Shown: positions 36,985 through 46,679, counted from the stretch's first letter. The stretch is 64,000 nt of DNA from Mesorhizobium sp. B2-1-8 (GCF_006442545.2 NZ_CP083952.1:4875501-4939500); one strand, 5' to 3'. Translations and numbers: made by a program. Notes: generated by a model from the sequence alone, not told the origin.

Positions 36985-37464
36985 TCACACCGGCAGCAGG
37001 GCATCCGGTTTCACGTCGCCGATGGACGCATAGGTATGTGTTTCCTTCACTCCCGGCAGCGGCAGGATGACGCGTTTGAGAAAGTCCTGATAGTCGGCCA
37101 TCTCGGCAATGCGCGCCTTCACAAGATAGTCGAAGCCGCCGACGACCATGTGGCATTCCAGAACCTCGGGCGCCTTTGCGACCGCCTCGGCGAAGCGGTC
37201 AAAGATATGCGGGGCCGTGTGATCGAGCCGTACCTCGATGAAGACAAGCATGCCGCGGCCAATCTTTGCCGGATTGAGCACCGCCCTGATGGCGGTGATG
37301 AAGCCGTCGCGAAACAGGCGCTTCACGCGCTGACTGGCGCCGGTCGGCGACAGGCCGACCCGCGTTGCCAGATCGAGCGTCGTGCGGCGTCCGTCTTCCT
37401 GCAGCAGCCGCAGAAGAGTACGGTCGACGGCGTCCAGGTCGCCTGATTCAGGATTCACGTTCAA
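36985..37464 (-). CDS. Lrp/AsnC-family transcriptional regulator
   Basis: A 159-residue feast/famine regulator with an N-terminal helix-turn-helix (LLRLLQEDGRRTTLDLATRV, GLSPTGASQRVKRLF) and the C-terminal RAM effector domain (VLECHMVVGGFDYLVKARIA). It is divergent from an EamA-type exporter, a usual arrangement where the regulator controls an amino-acid exporter. Confidence 0.92.
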   Translation of the reverse strand: MNVNPESGDLDAVDRTLLRLLQEDGRRTTLDLATRVGLSPTGASQRVKRLFRDGFITAIRAVLNPAKIGRGMLVFIEVRLDHTAPHIFDRFAEAVAKAPEVLECHMVVGGFDYLVKARIAEMADYQDFLKRVILPLPGVKETHTYASIGDVKPDALLPV

Positions 37465-37518
37465 GCCACCTCATTTGCGTGAATTACACTTCAGATCGCG
37501 AAAACCAGAGTATTTTGT

Positions 37519-37544
37519 CGCAGCCATTTCGGCAATAGGCTGCG
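37519..37544. promoter_or_regulatory. Dyad between Lrp regulator and EamA transporter
   Basis: CGCAGCC at 37519-37525 and GGCTGCG at 37538-37544 form a 7-bp inverted repeat with a 12-bp spacer inside the 140-bp divergent promoter region. It could be an Lrp-family operator; no footprint is implied. Confidence 0.35.
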
Positions 37545-37604
37545 CTTCATCGCAGAGCCGGAGCTGTCTCCGCCTGGCGACATGAATATGGCGGCAGAAC
37601 TGAC

Positions 37605-38528
37605 ATGGCGGACGGACGAGACACGGGAAACACAAGACCGGCGGTGATCGCCGGCCTCGCCATGATCGCCATCTATGCCGCGCAGTTCGTGGCCGCCCGC
37701 TTCAGCCTCAGGGAGCATCTGACGGCCACCGACATGGCCGGCTTGCGCTTTGCCGGTGCCGGCGCGGTGTTCCTGCCGATCGTCTGGAGGCGCGGCCTGG
37801 CGACCATGACGGCGCTGGGCTGGCGGCGTGGATCGACATTGGCGGCGCTGGCCGGATTGCCCTATCCGCTGATCATCAACTGGGGCTTGACCCATGCTCC
37901 CGCCGCCCATGCCGCGGCGCTCTGCCCCGCGTCGATCGTCTTCTTCTCGTTCCTGTTGTCGCTGTTCAGGGAAAGTGCGTCGCGCCGGCGGATCATTGGC
38001 GTCGTCACGATCATCGCCGGCTTGTTGCTGTTCATAGCGCCGGCGCGCACCGGTGCCAATAATGTCCTGTTCGGGGATCTGCTGTTTATCGGATCGGGTG
38101 CGATGTTTTCCGCCTATGCGGCTCTTGTGCAGCGATGGCGCGTCGAACCGGTCACGGCGACCGCGAGCGTCGTGCTTTTGTCCTGCCTGCCGCTGCCACT
38201 TCTCTACCTCTTTGCACCAAGCGGCCTTCATGCGGCCGCAGGCGCCGAGATCGTCAGCCAGATCGTCATTCAAGGTTTTCTCGCGGGCGCTGCCGCAATG
38301 TTCCTCTACACTTACATTGTCGACCGATTGGGCTCGCAGGCGGCATCGCTGTTCCTGCCGGGTGTGCCGATCGCCACCGTGATGGTCGGCATGATCGTGC
38401 TTGGCGAGACCCCGCTGGCGATCCAATGCGTGGCCATCGCCATCATGGCCGCCGGGATGGGTTATTCGGCGATGGGTCGACGCATCACCAGGGAAAATCT
38501 GGCTGTCCCGACATCAGCTGGATCGTGA
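37605..38528 (+). CDS. EamA/DMT-family transporter
   Basis: A 307-residue drug/metabolite transporter with about ten membrane segments and two EamA repeats, e.g. GLAMIAIYAAQFVAARFSLR, then TDMAGLRFAGAGAVFLPIVW, and the closing FLPGVPIATVMVGMIVLGET. Such proteins often export amino acids or metabolites. Regulated, presumably, by the divergent Lrp protein. Confidence 0.88.
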   Translation: MADGRDTGNTRPAVIAGLAMIAIYAAQFVAARFSLREHLTATDMAGLRFAGAGAVFLPIVWRRGLATMTALGWRRGSTLAALAGLPYPLIINWGLTHAPAAHAAALCPASIVFFSFLLSLFRESASRRRIIGVVTIIAGLLLFIAPARTGANNVLFGDLLFIGSGAMFSAYAALVQRWRVEPVTATASVVLLSCLPLPLLYLFAPSGLHAAAGAEIVSQIVIQGFLAGAAAMFLYTYIVDRLGSQAASLFLPGVPIATVMVGMIVLGETPLAIQCVAIAIMAAGMGYSAMGRRITRENLAVPTSAGS

Positions 38529-38591
38529 ATGGTTCAGCAGCATGGCAAAGGCTTTTGAAGAAACGGACCGACATCGGATCGGGGCTGTTCA

Positions 38592-39308
38592 TCAAGGTTT
38601 GGAGGCAAGCAGCGCCGCCAGCTTCTCCGGCCCGCCCTGCAAGACGTTCAGGTCGACATCCCCCTCGATGCCGTCCACGCGCCCCCGGTTGTGGTACTGC
38701 CAGTAGATCCAGTCACGGCGGTCCGGCTCCTTGAGCAGTGAGCGCAGCCAGAGTGGGCGAGCGGCGATTTGCCCGGCATAGGCCGCCTCGGCTTCATCCG
38801 TCAGATAGACGATCGCCGGCTTGCCGAACGCCGCCTCGACGGGTCCGAGGAAAGCCTCGAGTTCGGCGTTTAGTTGCTCGGGTGACGGGCGCTGCGGACA
38901 GTTGCCGCCGAACTCGATGTCGACGACCGGCGGCAGCAATGGCTGATCGTGCGGCACCACCGAGATAAAATTCCTGGCCTGGTCGGCGCCCGGCCGGCAG
39001 AAGGTGAAGAAATGATAGGCGCCGACGGCGAGCCCGGCGGCGCGGGCCTCGCGCAGATTGCCGGCGAAAGCATCGTCGACATGGTCGCCGCCTTCAGTCG
39101 CCTTGATGACGGCGAAAGCCACATCATCGGCGGCAACACGCCGCCAGTCGATCTTGCCCTGATGATGGGAGACGTCGATGCCCCGGACCGGATATCTGCC
39201 GCGGTCGGGGGAGTAGGTGTGGAAATAGACCACGGCGCCCACCACAACGACACACGCCAGGGTAAGACTGGCCAAGCCCCAGAGAACAATCCGCTTCTTC
39301 AAGACCAT
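38592..39308 (-). CDS. Glycoside hydrolase family 25 (lysozyme-like) protein
   Basis: A 238-residue GH25 muramidase-like protein with one N-terminal membrane anchor or signal (LWGLASLTLACVVVVGAVVY). The GH25 signatures are visible: RGIDVSHHQGKIDWRRV with the catalytic Asp, FAVIKATEGG, VGAYHFFTFCRPG, PPVVDIEFGGNC, and a closing WQYHNRGRVDGIEGDVDLN. It would cleave peptidoglycan in the periplasm. No operon partner; smpB is next on the same strand. Confidence 0.92.
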   Translation of the reverse strand: MVLKKRIVLWGLASLTLACVVVVGAVVYFHTYSPDRGRYPVRGIDVSHHQGKIDWRRVAADDVAFAVIKATEGGDHVDDAFAGNLREARAAGLAVGAYHFFTFCRPGADQARNFISVVPHDQPLLPPVVDIEFGGNCPQRPSPEQLNAELEAFLGPVEAAFGKPAIVYLTDEAEAAYAGQIAARPLWLRSLLKEPDRRDWIYWQYHNRGRVDGIEGDVDLNVLQGGPEKLAALLASKP

Positions 39309-39377
39309 CCCCCTGCTGGACTTGCCGATTGTTCGATCTTGAAGCCCGACTGTTGGCTCTATCAGGCTGTCACCTGA

Positions 39378-39857
39378 TCACCCACGTTCCTTGAGCAGCC
39401 GGCCCTTTTCGCGCGACCAGTCGCGCTGCTTCTCGGTCTCGCGCTTGTCATGCAGCTTCTTGCCGCGGCCAACGGCAAGCAGCAGCTTGGCGCGTCCTTG
39501 GTCGTTGAAATAGATTTTCAGCGGCACCAGCGTCATGCCTTCGCGGTCGACGCTCTGCGACAGTTTTGCCATCTCGCGCTTGTTGAGCAGCAGTTTGCGG
39601 CGCCGGCGCGGCTCGTGGTTGAAGCGATTGGCCTGCAGGTATTCCGGCAGATAGGAATTGATCAACCAGATCTCGCCGCCTTCGACCGAGGCATAGCTGT
39701 CCTGGATGTTGGCCTGGCCCTGGCGCAGCGATTTCACCTCGGTGCCGGTCAGCACCAAGCCGGTCTCGATCGTATCGAGCACCTCATAGGAAAACCGCGC
39801 CTTGCGGTTTTCCGCAACGGTCTTGTTGTTGGGGTCGGCTTTTCTGACTTGGTTCAT
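39378..39857 (-). CDS. smpB: SsrA-binding protein SmpB
   Basis: A 159-residue tmRNA-binding trans-translation factor. The barrel motifs [34 protein letters not shown] and the [20 protein letters not shown] run are present, as is the basic tail [20 protein letters not shown]. Conserved neighbour of dapA in rhizobia; here a 150-bp repeat element separates them. Confidence 0.97.
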   Translation of the reverse strand: MNQVRKADPNNKTVAENRKARFSYEVLDTIETGLVLTGTEVKSLRQGQANIQDSYASVEGGEIWLINSYLPEYLQANRFNHEPRRRRKLLLNKREMAKLSQSVDREGMTLVPLKIYFNDQGRAKLLLAVGRGKKLHDKRETEKQRDWSREKGRLLKERG

Positions 39858-39910
39858 AACGTCCAGAATCCGTTTCGAAACTCGCTCCTGCGAGTCAGAT
39901 GATGGTGCTA

Positions 39911-40060
39911 CTAGAGCGCCGCGCGTTTTTTAACGCGCAAAGGACGCTCTAGAAATCCGACTTTGCGCATGGCCCCGAAAGCGAAGTGCTTTCGGGGCCA
40001 TGCGCGGAACCGGAGCGGAGCGTACATATAGTACGCGAGCACCGGAAGCGCAGGTGGCGC
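39911..40060. repeat. Composite palindromic repeat between dapA and smpB
   Basis: Three hairpins in a row. The first is nested: CTAGAGCG (39911-39918) with CGCTCTAG (39945-39952), inner GCGCGTT with AACGCGC and a TTTT loop. The second has a perfect 18-bp stem at 39965-39982 and 39988-40005. The third is GCGTAC/GTACGC around ATATA (40019-40035). The tail includes GCACCGGAAGCGCAG, also found at 34974. The layout is typical of dispersed rhizobial intergenic repeats. Confidence 0.8.
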
Positions 40061-40100
40061 CTTCAGATGGCCGCAGGAGTAGAGTTTCCAAACGGGCTCG

Positions 40101-40982
40101 TTAATTAATCAAGCCGGCATGCTTCATGGCCGCATCGATCTTTTCGGCCGTGGACTGCTCGATGGTGACCAGCGGCGAACGCAGCACGTTCTCGACCTTG
40201 CCCAGCTTGGAGAGCGCGTATTTGGCGCCGGAGACGCCGGGCTCTATGAAGATGGCCTTGTGCAGCGGCAAGAGACGGTCCTGCAGCTCGAGCGCCTTGG
40301 CGCTGTCGCCGGAGAGCGTCGCTTCCTGGAATTCGGCGCACAGCCTTGGCGCGACGTTCGAGGTCACCGAAATACAGCCGACACCACCATGCGCGTTGAA
40401 GCCGAGCGCGGAGGCATCCTCGCCGGAAAGCTGGATGAAATCCTTGCCGCAGGTCATGCGCTGCTCGGACACGCGCTCGACCTTGCCGGTCGCATCCTTG
40501 ACGCCGACGATGTTCTTGAAGTCGTGCGCCAGCCGGCCCATCGTTTCCGGCATCATGTCGATCACCGAGCGCGGCGGGATGTTGTAGATGATGATCGGCA
40601 GCTTGGTCGCCCTGGCGACAGCGGCGAAATGCTCGTAGAGGCCGCGCTGCGTCGGCTTGTTGTAGTAGGGCGTGACGACCAGGGCGGCATCGGCACCGGC
40701 CTTCTCGGCATATTGCACAAGCCCAACAGCTTCCTCGGTATTGTTGGAACCGGCGCCGGCAACTACCGGGGCGCGACCCTTGGCCACCTCGATGCAAACC
40801 TTGACGACATGGCGATGCTCGTCATGCGACAGCGTCGGCGACTCGCCGGTGGTGCCTACCGGGACGAGGCCCGTGGTGCCTTCGCCAAGCTGCCATTCGA
40901 TGAACGCGCGAAAGGCTTTCTCGTCGAAACGCCCGCTCTTTTCGAACGGTGTCACGAGCGCGGTAAGCGAGCCTCTCAGCAT
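40101..40982 (-). CDS. dapA: 4-hydroxy-tetrahydrodipicolinate synthase
   Basis: Condenses pyruvate with aspartate semialdehyde for lysine and peptidoglycan. The 293-residue protein from ATG 40982 ([13 protein letters not shown]) has Tyr133 in [11 protein letters not shown] and the Schiff-base Lys162 in GVKDATGK, plus GTTGESPTL. An open frame runs 54 codons further upstream but crosses an intergenic inverted repeat, so it is not coding; AAGGAG precedes 40982 at good distance. Divergent from the lytic transglycosylase gene. Confidence 0.97.
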   Translation of the reverse strand: MLRGSLTALVTPFEKSGRFDEKAFRAFIEWQLGEGTTGLVPVGTTGESPTLSHDEHRHVVKVCIEVAKGRAPVVAGAGSNNTEEAVGLVQYAEKAGADAALVVTPYYNKPTQRGLYEHFAAVARATKLPIIIYNIPPRSVIDMMPETMGRLAHDFKNIVGVKDATGKVERVSEQRMTCGKDFIQLSGEDASALGFNAHGGVGCISVTSNVAPRLCAEFQEATLSGDSAKALELQDRLLPLHKAIFIEPGVSGAKYALSKLGKVENVLRSPLVTIEQSTAEKIDAAMKHAGLIN

Positions 40983-41012
40983 GTCGTCCAACTCCTTGGG
41001 ACTTCTTGGTTC

Positions 41013-41060
41013 ATGCATGTCGTGGCCCCAAACCGGTATCCACTTTTGGGCGACATGCAT
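41013..41060. repeat. Inverted repeat (ATGCATGTCG arms) upstream of dapA
   Basis: ATGCATGTCG (41013-41022) and its exact complement CGACATGCAT (41051-41060) enclose a core containing CCAAACCGGTATCCACTTTT. A degenerate relative with the same core (ATTCCACTTTTCGGG) lies at 55456-55499. It marks the leader of dapA as non-coding. Confidence 0.75.
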
Positions 41061-41272
41061 CGGTGTTTTGTCGTGCGCGCCTTCTAACCGAAAGCGAAGC
41101 CGCGCACCATAGTCTCGACATTGTTGCGCGGCAAGCATTGCCATGGTGCCAGCAAACGTAATTCGAACGGCCTCGATAACCCTTTGTTTACGAGCCCTTC
41201 ACGACCTAAGTTTAGGCTTCTAGGCTTCTTCGCCTGCTGGTAAAATGCTGGATTAAGGAGAGATACGAGATC

Positions 41273-43303
41273 ATGCCGAGGGGTCGGCCCCATCTGTTCG
41301 CGCTTCTTGGCGCCATCGCCGCGCTGGTGCCCGGCGTGGCGATCAGCGGCAGCGTCGATGTGCGGGTCACCTCGGCCATTCCGATGCCTGGTGTAGAGGA
41401 CAAGGCGCAACCGGCGCCCTCACCCGGCGTCACGCTCTTGAAAAGCGGTCTGGATGCGCTGGCGGCCGGCGATATTCCCGGCGCGCGCGGTGTGCGCGAC
41501 GCGCTGCCCGCACAATCGCTCGACCAGCACATATTGGCCTGGGCGATCGCGCTCTACGGGGGCGACAAGGTGCCGAGCGGCGACATCGCAGCAGCCACGA
41601 AGATGCTGCCCAACTGGCCGGGCACCGTTGCATTGCGCAAGAACAGCGAGCGCGCACTCTATCGCGAGAATCCGGCGGCGGACATCGTCGTCAAGGCATT
41701 CGGCGGCAGCCAGCCGCAGACATTCGAAGGCGTGATGGTTCTCGCGCGCGCCTATGTGTCGTCCGGCAACGCCAAGGCGGCGCGATCGGTGCTGTCGCCG
41801 TTCTGGCGCACCGCGATCCTGGACGCCAAGGACGAGACGGCTCTGATAAAGGAGTTCGGCAGCCTCGTTCCCGCCGCCGATCACCGTTTTCGCATGGAGC
41901 GCATGTTCTATGCCGACCGGGTGAATTCCGCCTTGCGTGTCGCCGGCCTCGCCGGCGCCCAGCCGCTTGCCGACGTCTGGGCGGCGGCTGACAGAGGCGA
42001 CAAGAACACGGCCAAACTGCTGAAGGCCGTGCCGGCGGCGCAGCGCTCGGCCGGCTATTTCTTCGCGCAGGCCGAATATCTGCGCAAGCAGAAGGATTTC
42101 GCGGGCGCCGCGGCTATTGTCATGAAAGCGCCGGCGGACCGTGAATCCCTGGTCGATCCGGATGCCTGGTGGGTCGAACGTCGGGTGCTGTCGCGCGAAC
42201 TGGTCGACCAGGGCGACATGAAGACCGCCTACAAGATAGTCGCCACGCATGCCGCCGAAAGCGCGGCCAATGCGGCGGAAGCCGAATTCCACGCCGGCTG
42301 GTACGCGCTGCGCGGCCTGAACGATCCCAAGCTCGCGGCGACGCATTTCGCGCGCATCGCCGACCTTGCCCAAGGGCCGATGACCCTGTCGCGCGCCTAT
42401 TACTGGCTCGGCCGCGCGGCGGAAGTCGGCGGCCCCGGCAATGCCAAGAACTATTTTGGACGTGCGGCGACCTACGGCACGACGTTTTACGGCCAGTTGG
42501 CCGCAGAACGCGTCGGCCGGCAGGCGCTCAACATCGTCTATCCCCAGCCGAGTGCCGCCGACCGGCAGAACTTTGCCGGCCGCGAGGCCGTCTCCGCCAT
42601 CAAGCGCCTGCAGGAGGCAGGCTACGACCGTTATGCCGAAACGCTCTATCGCGACCTTGCCGGGCAGCTGACCAGCCCGGGTGAACTGGCGCTGCTCGCT
42701 GTCCTTGCCGAAAAGCAGGACAACCATTTCATGGCGCTGAAAATCGGCAAGATCGCCGGGGCGCGCGGCATCGATGTCGGCGCGCTGTCGCATCCGCTCG
42801 GCGTCATCCCCGATTCGGCCAATATTTCAGGTTCGGGCAAGGCGCTGGCCTATGCGATCGCCCGCCAGGAAAGCGAATTTAATATCGGCGCCGTTTCCAG
42901 TGCCGGCGCGCGTGGGCTGCTGCAGCTGATGCCGGGAACCGCCAAGCAATTGGCGAAGAAGGCCGGATTGCAGTTTTCGCAGACCAGGCTGACAACCGAC
43001 GCCGGCTACAATGCAACGCTTGGTTCGGCGTTCCTCGGCGAACAGCTCGATCGCTTCAACGGCTCGTACGTATTGACCTTCGCGGGCTATAATGCCGGCC
43101 CGACCCGGGCCAGCCAGTGGGTGGCGAAATACGGTGACCCGCGCGGCAAGGACATCGATGCGGTTGTGGACTGGATCGAGCGGATTCCCTACACCGAAAC
43201 AAGAAGTTACGTGCAGCGCGTGATGGAGAATTACGAGGTCTACAAGATGCGTATTTCCGGCAAGTACGACATCGTCGGCGATCTCGTGAACGGGCGCAGT
43301 TGA
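41273..43303 (+). CDS. slt: Soluble lytic murein transglycosylase
   Basis: A 676-residue periplasmic enzyme cleaving peptidoglycan glycan strands. Signal peptide at the N-terminus (HLFALLGAIAALVPGVAISG), a long helical superhelix (about residues 60-500), and the C-terminal SLT domain with catalytic Glu in AIARQESEFNIGAVSSAGAR, then GLLQLMPGTAKQLAKKAGL, LTFAGYNAGPTRASQW and YVQRVMENYEVYK. An AAGGAG Shine-Dalgarno precedes the ATG. Divergent from dapA as in other rhizobia. Confidence 0.95.
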   Translation: MPRGRPHLFALLGAIAALVPGVAISGSVDVRVTSAIPMPGVEDKAQPAPSPGVTLLKSGLDALAAGDIPGARGVRDALPAQSLDQHILAWAIALYGGDKVPSGDIAAATKMLPNWPGTVALRKNSERALYRENPAADIVVKAFGGSQPQTFEGVMVLARAYVSSGNAKAARSVLSPFWRTAILDAKDETALIKEFGSLVPAADHRFRMERMFYADRVNSALRVAGLAGAQPLADVWAAADRGDKNTAKLLKAVPAAQRSAGYFFAQAEYLRKQKDFAGAAAIVMKAPADRESLVDPDAWWVERRVLSRELVDQGDMKTAYKIVATHAAESAANAAEAEFHAGWYALRGLNDPKLAATHFARIADLAQGPMTLSRAYYWLGRAAEVGGPGNAKNYFGRAATYGTTFYGQLAAERVGRQALNIVYPQPSAADRQNFAGREAVSAIKRLQEAGYDRYAETLYRDLAGQLTSPGELALLAVLAEKQDNHFMALKIGKIAGARGIDVGALSHPLGVIPDSANISGSGKALAYAIARQESEFNIGAVSSAGARGLLQLMPGTAKQLAKKAGLQFSQTRLTTDAGYNATLGSAFLGEQLDRFNGSYVLTFAGYNAGPTRASQWVAKYGDPRGKDIDAVVDWIERIPYTETRSYVQRVMENYEVYKMRISGKYDIVGDLVNGRS

Positions 43304-43403
43304 GGGCACTTTTCCTCCTCCATCGTGGGAGAAGGGAAGAGTGTTTGACGATCTCCACCCTCGCCTGTAGCAGTCGGTCACTTAAACAAGGACTGGCACT
43401 CAG

Positions 43404-44303
43404 ATGGCGAGCGACGGCGGATTCTCCGACTTCTTCTATGCCGCGCCAGATGGGCTGAGACTTCATGCGCGCGTCTATGGCGAAGCGAATTCCGCGCATT
43501 GGCCGGTCGTCTGTCTGCCCGGCTTGACGCGTAACGCGCGGGATTTTCACGAGCTTGCGCTCCATCTCTCAACGCGATCCGCCCTTGCGCGCAAGGTCGT
43601 CGCCTTCGACTACCGCGGACGCGGGCAGTCGGCCTACGATCCCGATGTCGGCCACTATAATGTCGGCATCGAAGCCGGCGACGTCCTTGCCGGGCTGACG
43701 GCGCTCGGCATCGAACACGCGGCCTTCATCGGCACCTCGCGCGGCGGGCTGATCATCCATGTACTTGGCGCGATGCATCCGGCGGCGCTGAAAGCCATCG
43801 TGCTCAACGACATCGGGCCAGTGATCGAACCCGCGGGTCTCGCCCACATCCAGTCCTATCTCGAACGCACGCCAAAGCCGAAAACCCTCGCCGAGGCGGT
43901 GGATGCCCAGCGCAACGTTCATAGCCAGGATTTTCCGGCGCTTGCCGAGAGCGACTGGGAGCGAATGGTGCGTGCGATCTATCGCGAGACGAATCAAGGG
44001 CTGCAGCCCGATTTCGATTCGAAGCTGGTCGATACGGTTGCCAATCTCGACCTGTCACAGCCATTGCCGGATCTATGGCAGCAGTTCAATGCGTTGGCGA
44101 CCATTCCACTGCTCGTCATACGCGGTGCCAATTCGAGGCTATTGTCGCCTGAAACGCTGGAGGAGATGCGAAAGCGTCATCCCAGCACCAGGACAATCAC
44201 CGTTCCAGACCAGGGGCACGCCCCCTTCCTGGAGACCGGCAACCTGCCTACCGACATCGCCCTCTTTCTGGATCAAGCAGAGGCGCGGAAAAACCAGAGA
44301 TAA
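43404..44303 (+). CDS. Alpha/beta hydrolase
   Basis: A 299-residue hydrolase. It has VVCLPGLTRNARDFHELA (oxyanion loop), the nucleophile elbow FIGTSRGGLI, FDYRGRGQSAYD and the catalytic histidine in TVPDQGHAPFLE. The closest groups are esterase/haloperoxidase-like hydrolases. Located between slt and a tRNA gene; substrate unknown. Confidence 0.88.
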   Translation: MASDGGFSDFFYAAPDGLRLHARVYGEANSAHWPVVCLPGLTRNARDFHELALHLSTRSALARKVVAFDYRGRGQSAYDPDVGHYNVGIEAGDVLAGLTALGIEHAAFIGTSRGGLIIHVLGAMHPAALKAIVLNDIGPVIEPAGLAHIQSYLERTPKPKTLAEAVDAQRNVHSQDFPALAESDWERMVRAIYRETNQGLQPDFDSKLVDTVANLDLSQPLPDLWQQFNALATIPLLVIRGANSRLLSPETLEEMRKRHPSTRTITVPDQGHAPFLETGNLPTDIALFLDQAEARKNQR

Positions 44304-44420
44304 GCCCAAGACCAACCGTCGGCCCACTTGGCTTTTGAGGTTATTCCGAGGCGCCTTCGGCGCCATCTTCTCCGCGTCGACGCCGCCCATTGTGAGCTAG
44401 CACGGCAGCGCGAAGCAGGA

Positions 44421-44511
44421 TGGCGGAGAGGATGGGATTCGAACCCACGAGAAGCTTTTGACCTCTACTCCCTTAGCAGGGGAGCGCCTTCGACCACTCG
44501 GCCACCTCTCC
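44421..44511 (-). tRNA. tRNA-Ser (anticodon GCU)
   Basis: A 91-nt serine tRNA with long variable arm. Acceptor GGAGAGG (44511-44505) pairs with CCTCTCC (44431-44425), followed by discriminator G and an encoded CCA. The anticodon stem CTCCC/GGGAG encloses CT-GCT-AA, giving anticodon GCU, which reads AGC/AGU. The T-arm GGGTTCGAATCCC is intact. Confidence 0.97.
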
Positions 44512-44643
44512 GTTGAGCCGCTGGATAAAGAAAAGCGGCGGCACAATCAACAAGCCCGCATCATTAATATGGAAAAATAGGAGCGTATCGGATCGCGGCT
44601 TTGCGCGATGCGGCGTTTCTGCGGCAATTCCCTGGCTCGTGCC

Positions 44644-44841
44644 TCACGGCCTCGCCATGATTCCGTCTGCCAATACCGGGTTCTGCTGGAAATAAGCGGC
44701 TGCGGAGGGCAGCGCGTCGTCAGCTTGCGCCTGCGATAGCGGATTCGCTTTCGGTTGCGCGATTTTTGGCTGCGGGATTTTCGGCCCGGATGAAGTTTTA
44801 AGATGCTTGGACCAAGCGGGTGGGAATCGACTGCTCATCAT
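44644..44841 (-). CDS. Possible small hypothetical protein, 65 aa
   Basis: Short frame beginning MMSSRFPPAWSKHLKTSSGP, rich in Pro, Lys and Gln with repeated PKIPQP/PKIAQPK, ending YFQQNPVLADGIMARP. No strong Shine-Dalgarno and no family recognised. It occupies most of the gap between the tRNA gene and the aminotransferase, whose leader it overlaps slightly on the other strand. It may be real but support is weak. Confidence 0.35.
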   Translation of the reverse strand: MMSSRFPPAWSKHLKTSSGPKIPQPKIAQPKANPLSQAQADDALPSAAAYFQQNPVLADGIMARP

Positions 44842-44958
44842 GTCCGGCTAGCAAAAAGAGGTGGCCGAATCCAGCATGACAAATTGCTGGCTGGGAGCAA
44901 CTTGCGCCAACCATCCGGTCACGTTAGCAAGAAAGCCCCTTGCAAGCGAGCTTCCGAC

Positions 44959-46071
44959 ATGCGTCAGCGCCCTCTCCTCACACCCGTCATCGCCGCGCTT
45001 CCGTCTACCGTGCCGTTTGTCGGCCCCGAAGCGCAGGAGCGTGAGCGCGGGCGCGCTTTCCGTGCCCGCATCGGCGCCAATGAGAGCAGCTTTGGCCCCT
45101 CGCCGCGCGTCATCGCCCGCATGGAGAGCGTCGCGCGCGACCAGTGGATGTATTGCGATCCCGACAATTTCGACCTGAAAGTCGCGGCCGCTGCGCATCA
45201 CAACGTGGCTGTCGAGAACGTCGTTGTCGGCGAAGGCATCGACGGCCTGCTCAGCCTGGTGGCGCGCATGTATGTGGCGCCAGGCGATGCGGTGGTCACC
45301 TCGCTCGGCGCCTATCCGACCTTCAACTTCCACATTGCCGGTGTCGGCGGCCGACTGGTGACCGTCCCTTACGAGAACAACAGGGAAAGCCTGGACGGTC
45401 TGCTCGCGGCGGTCGTCAGGGAGAAGGCGCCGCTGGTCTATCTGTCCAATCCGGACAATCCGATGGGCAGCTGGTGGGAAGCCGACGAGGTCATCCGCTT
45501 CATGCAAGCCTTGCCGGAAACCACCATGCTGGTGCTCGACGAGGCCTATGGCGAATTGGGGCCGGCCTCGGCCCTGCCGCCGATCGATATCTCGCGGCCA
45601 AACGTCATCCGCATGCGAACCTTTTCGAAGGCCTACGGACTTGCCGGCATACGGTGCGGCTATGCGTTGGCCGAGACGCAGGTGATCAGCGACTTCGAGA
45701 AGATCCGCAACCATTACGGCGTCAGCCGCATGGCGCAGATCGCCGGCGTCGAGGCGCTCGCCGACCAGGCCTATCTCGAGACGGTGGTGGCCCGGGTGGC
45801 CGCCGGACGGCGGCGCATCACCAATATCGCCGAACAGAACGGGTTGAAGCCGCTCGCCTCGGCGACCAATTTCGTCACCATCGACTGCGGCCATGACGGT
45901 GCTTTCGCTCTGAAAGTGCTTCAGGGACTTTTGTCGCGCGACGTCTTCATCCGCAAGCCGATGGCGCCAGGGCTCGACCGCTGCATCCGCGTCAGTGTCG
46001 GTCTCGACCATGAACTGGATATCTTCGCCGAGGAATTGCCCGGCGCGTTGGCAGCGGCGCGCGGAAACTAG
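44959..46071 (+). CDS. HisC-like PLP-dependent aminotransferase
   Basis: A 370-residue fold-type I aminotransferase of the histidinol-phosphate aminotransferase group. Motifs: RIGANESSFGPSPRV near the N-terminus, LSNPDNPMGSWW, MLVLDEAYGELG with PLP Asp and Tyr, and the Schiff-base lysine in RTFSKAYGLAGIRCGYALAE. The frame is open from 44803 but ATG 44959 matches family starts. No his or tyr genes adjoin, so the amino donor is undetermined. Confidence 0.9.
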   Translation: MRQRPLLTPVIAALPSTVPFVGPEAQERERGRAFRARIGANESSFGPSPRVIARMESVARDQWMYCDPDNFDLKVAAAAHHNVAVENVVVGEGIDGLLSLVARMYVAPGDAVVTSLGAYPTFNFHIAGVGGRLVTVPYENNRESLDGLLAAVVREKAPLVYLSNPDNPMGSWWEADEVIRFMQALPETTMLVLDEAYGELGPASALPPIDISRPNVIRMRTFSKAYGLAGIRCGYALAETQVISDFEKIRNHYGVSRMAQIAGVEALADQAYLETVVARVAAGRRRITNIAEQNGLKPLASATNFVTIDCGHDGAFALKVLQGLLSRDVFIRKPMAPGLDRCIRVSVGLDHELDIFAEELPGALAAARGN

Positions 46072-46255
46072 GGTAGTTCGCGGCGCTCGGGAGTCGTCGC
46101 TGCGCCGAGCAGATGCCTGACACGCGTCAGCACATCCGACAACTCCGCGGCTTGCCTGTCGTTCAGGCCCGCGGTCAGGCGCCCGAGATCACGATTAGTG
46201 GCGCGGAGAATTTGCGAAGGATTCTCCGACCGCGTAAGCCGCCGGTTCGAAATTG
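46068..46255 (-). pseudogene. Possible remnant of a MarR-like regulator C-terminus
   Basis: A minus-strand frame between two plus-strand genes reads RRLTRSENPSQILRATNRDL then GRLTAGLNDRQAAELSDVLT and RVRHLLG, ending at 46068 beside the aminotransferase stop. The GL...QAAEL...LTRVR.LLG pattern looks like the last helices of a MarR regulator. The upstream part is absent. Weak call. Confidence 0.25.
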
Positions 46256-46366
46256 GATGAAATTATCCATCTTCCGCAGGAATCCCAAGCTTTTCGGGCT
46301 GGATAGCGCCTCAAGCCAATTGCCTTCGTTCGGTGCTGCGCCAGACTCTATGCAAGGGAGCGAGCC

Positions 46367-46651
46367 ATGAGTGATCGGAAAAGGGCAGTGCAGGCGCGCA
46401 TATACGGCACGGTCCAAGGTGTCGGCTATCGGATCTGGGCGCGAGGCGAAGCGACGAGGTTCGGGCTGCTGGGCTGGGTGCGTAACGAACGAGACGGCTC
46501 GGTTACGGCATGGCTTACCGGCGCCGACGCAGCCATCGCGGCCATGATCGAACGGCTTCGGCAAGGCCCGCCCGGCGCGGCTGTCTCGCGGATCGATCTA
46601 GAGGAGATGGAGACCTCGATCACGCCTGAAGATTTCAGGATCATAGCATAG
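46367..46651 (+). CDS. Acylphosphatase
   Basis: A 94-residue acylphosphatase. It has the loop motif YGTVQGVGYRIWARGEATRF with the catalytic Arg, and the catalytic Asn in GLLGWVRNERDGSV. It hydrolyses small acyl-phosphates. Followed closely by the TetR regulator of the leucine operon, with a separate promoter region between. Confidence 0.93.
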   Translation: MSDRKRAVQARIYGTVQGVGYRIWARGEATRFGLLGWVRNERDGSVTAWLTGADAAIAAMIERLRQGPPGAAVSRIDLEEMETSITPEDFRIIA

Positions 46652-46679
46652 GCAGGTCCCACCTCCTCTTGAATTAATT

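Noticed and set aside
41022..41144. Longer dapA start
   Set aside because: The extension is translated from an inverted repeat and lacks family similarity; AAGGAG supports ATG 40982.
44803..44958. N-terminal 52-residue extension of the HisC-like aminotransferase
   Set aside because: Family members start at ATG 44959; the extension has no conserved sequence.
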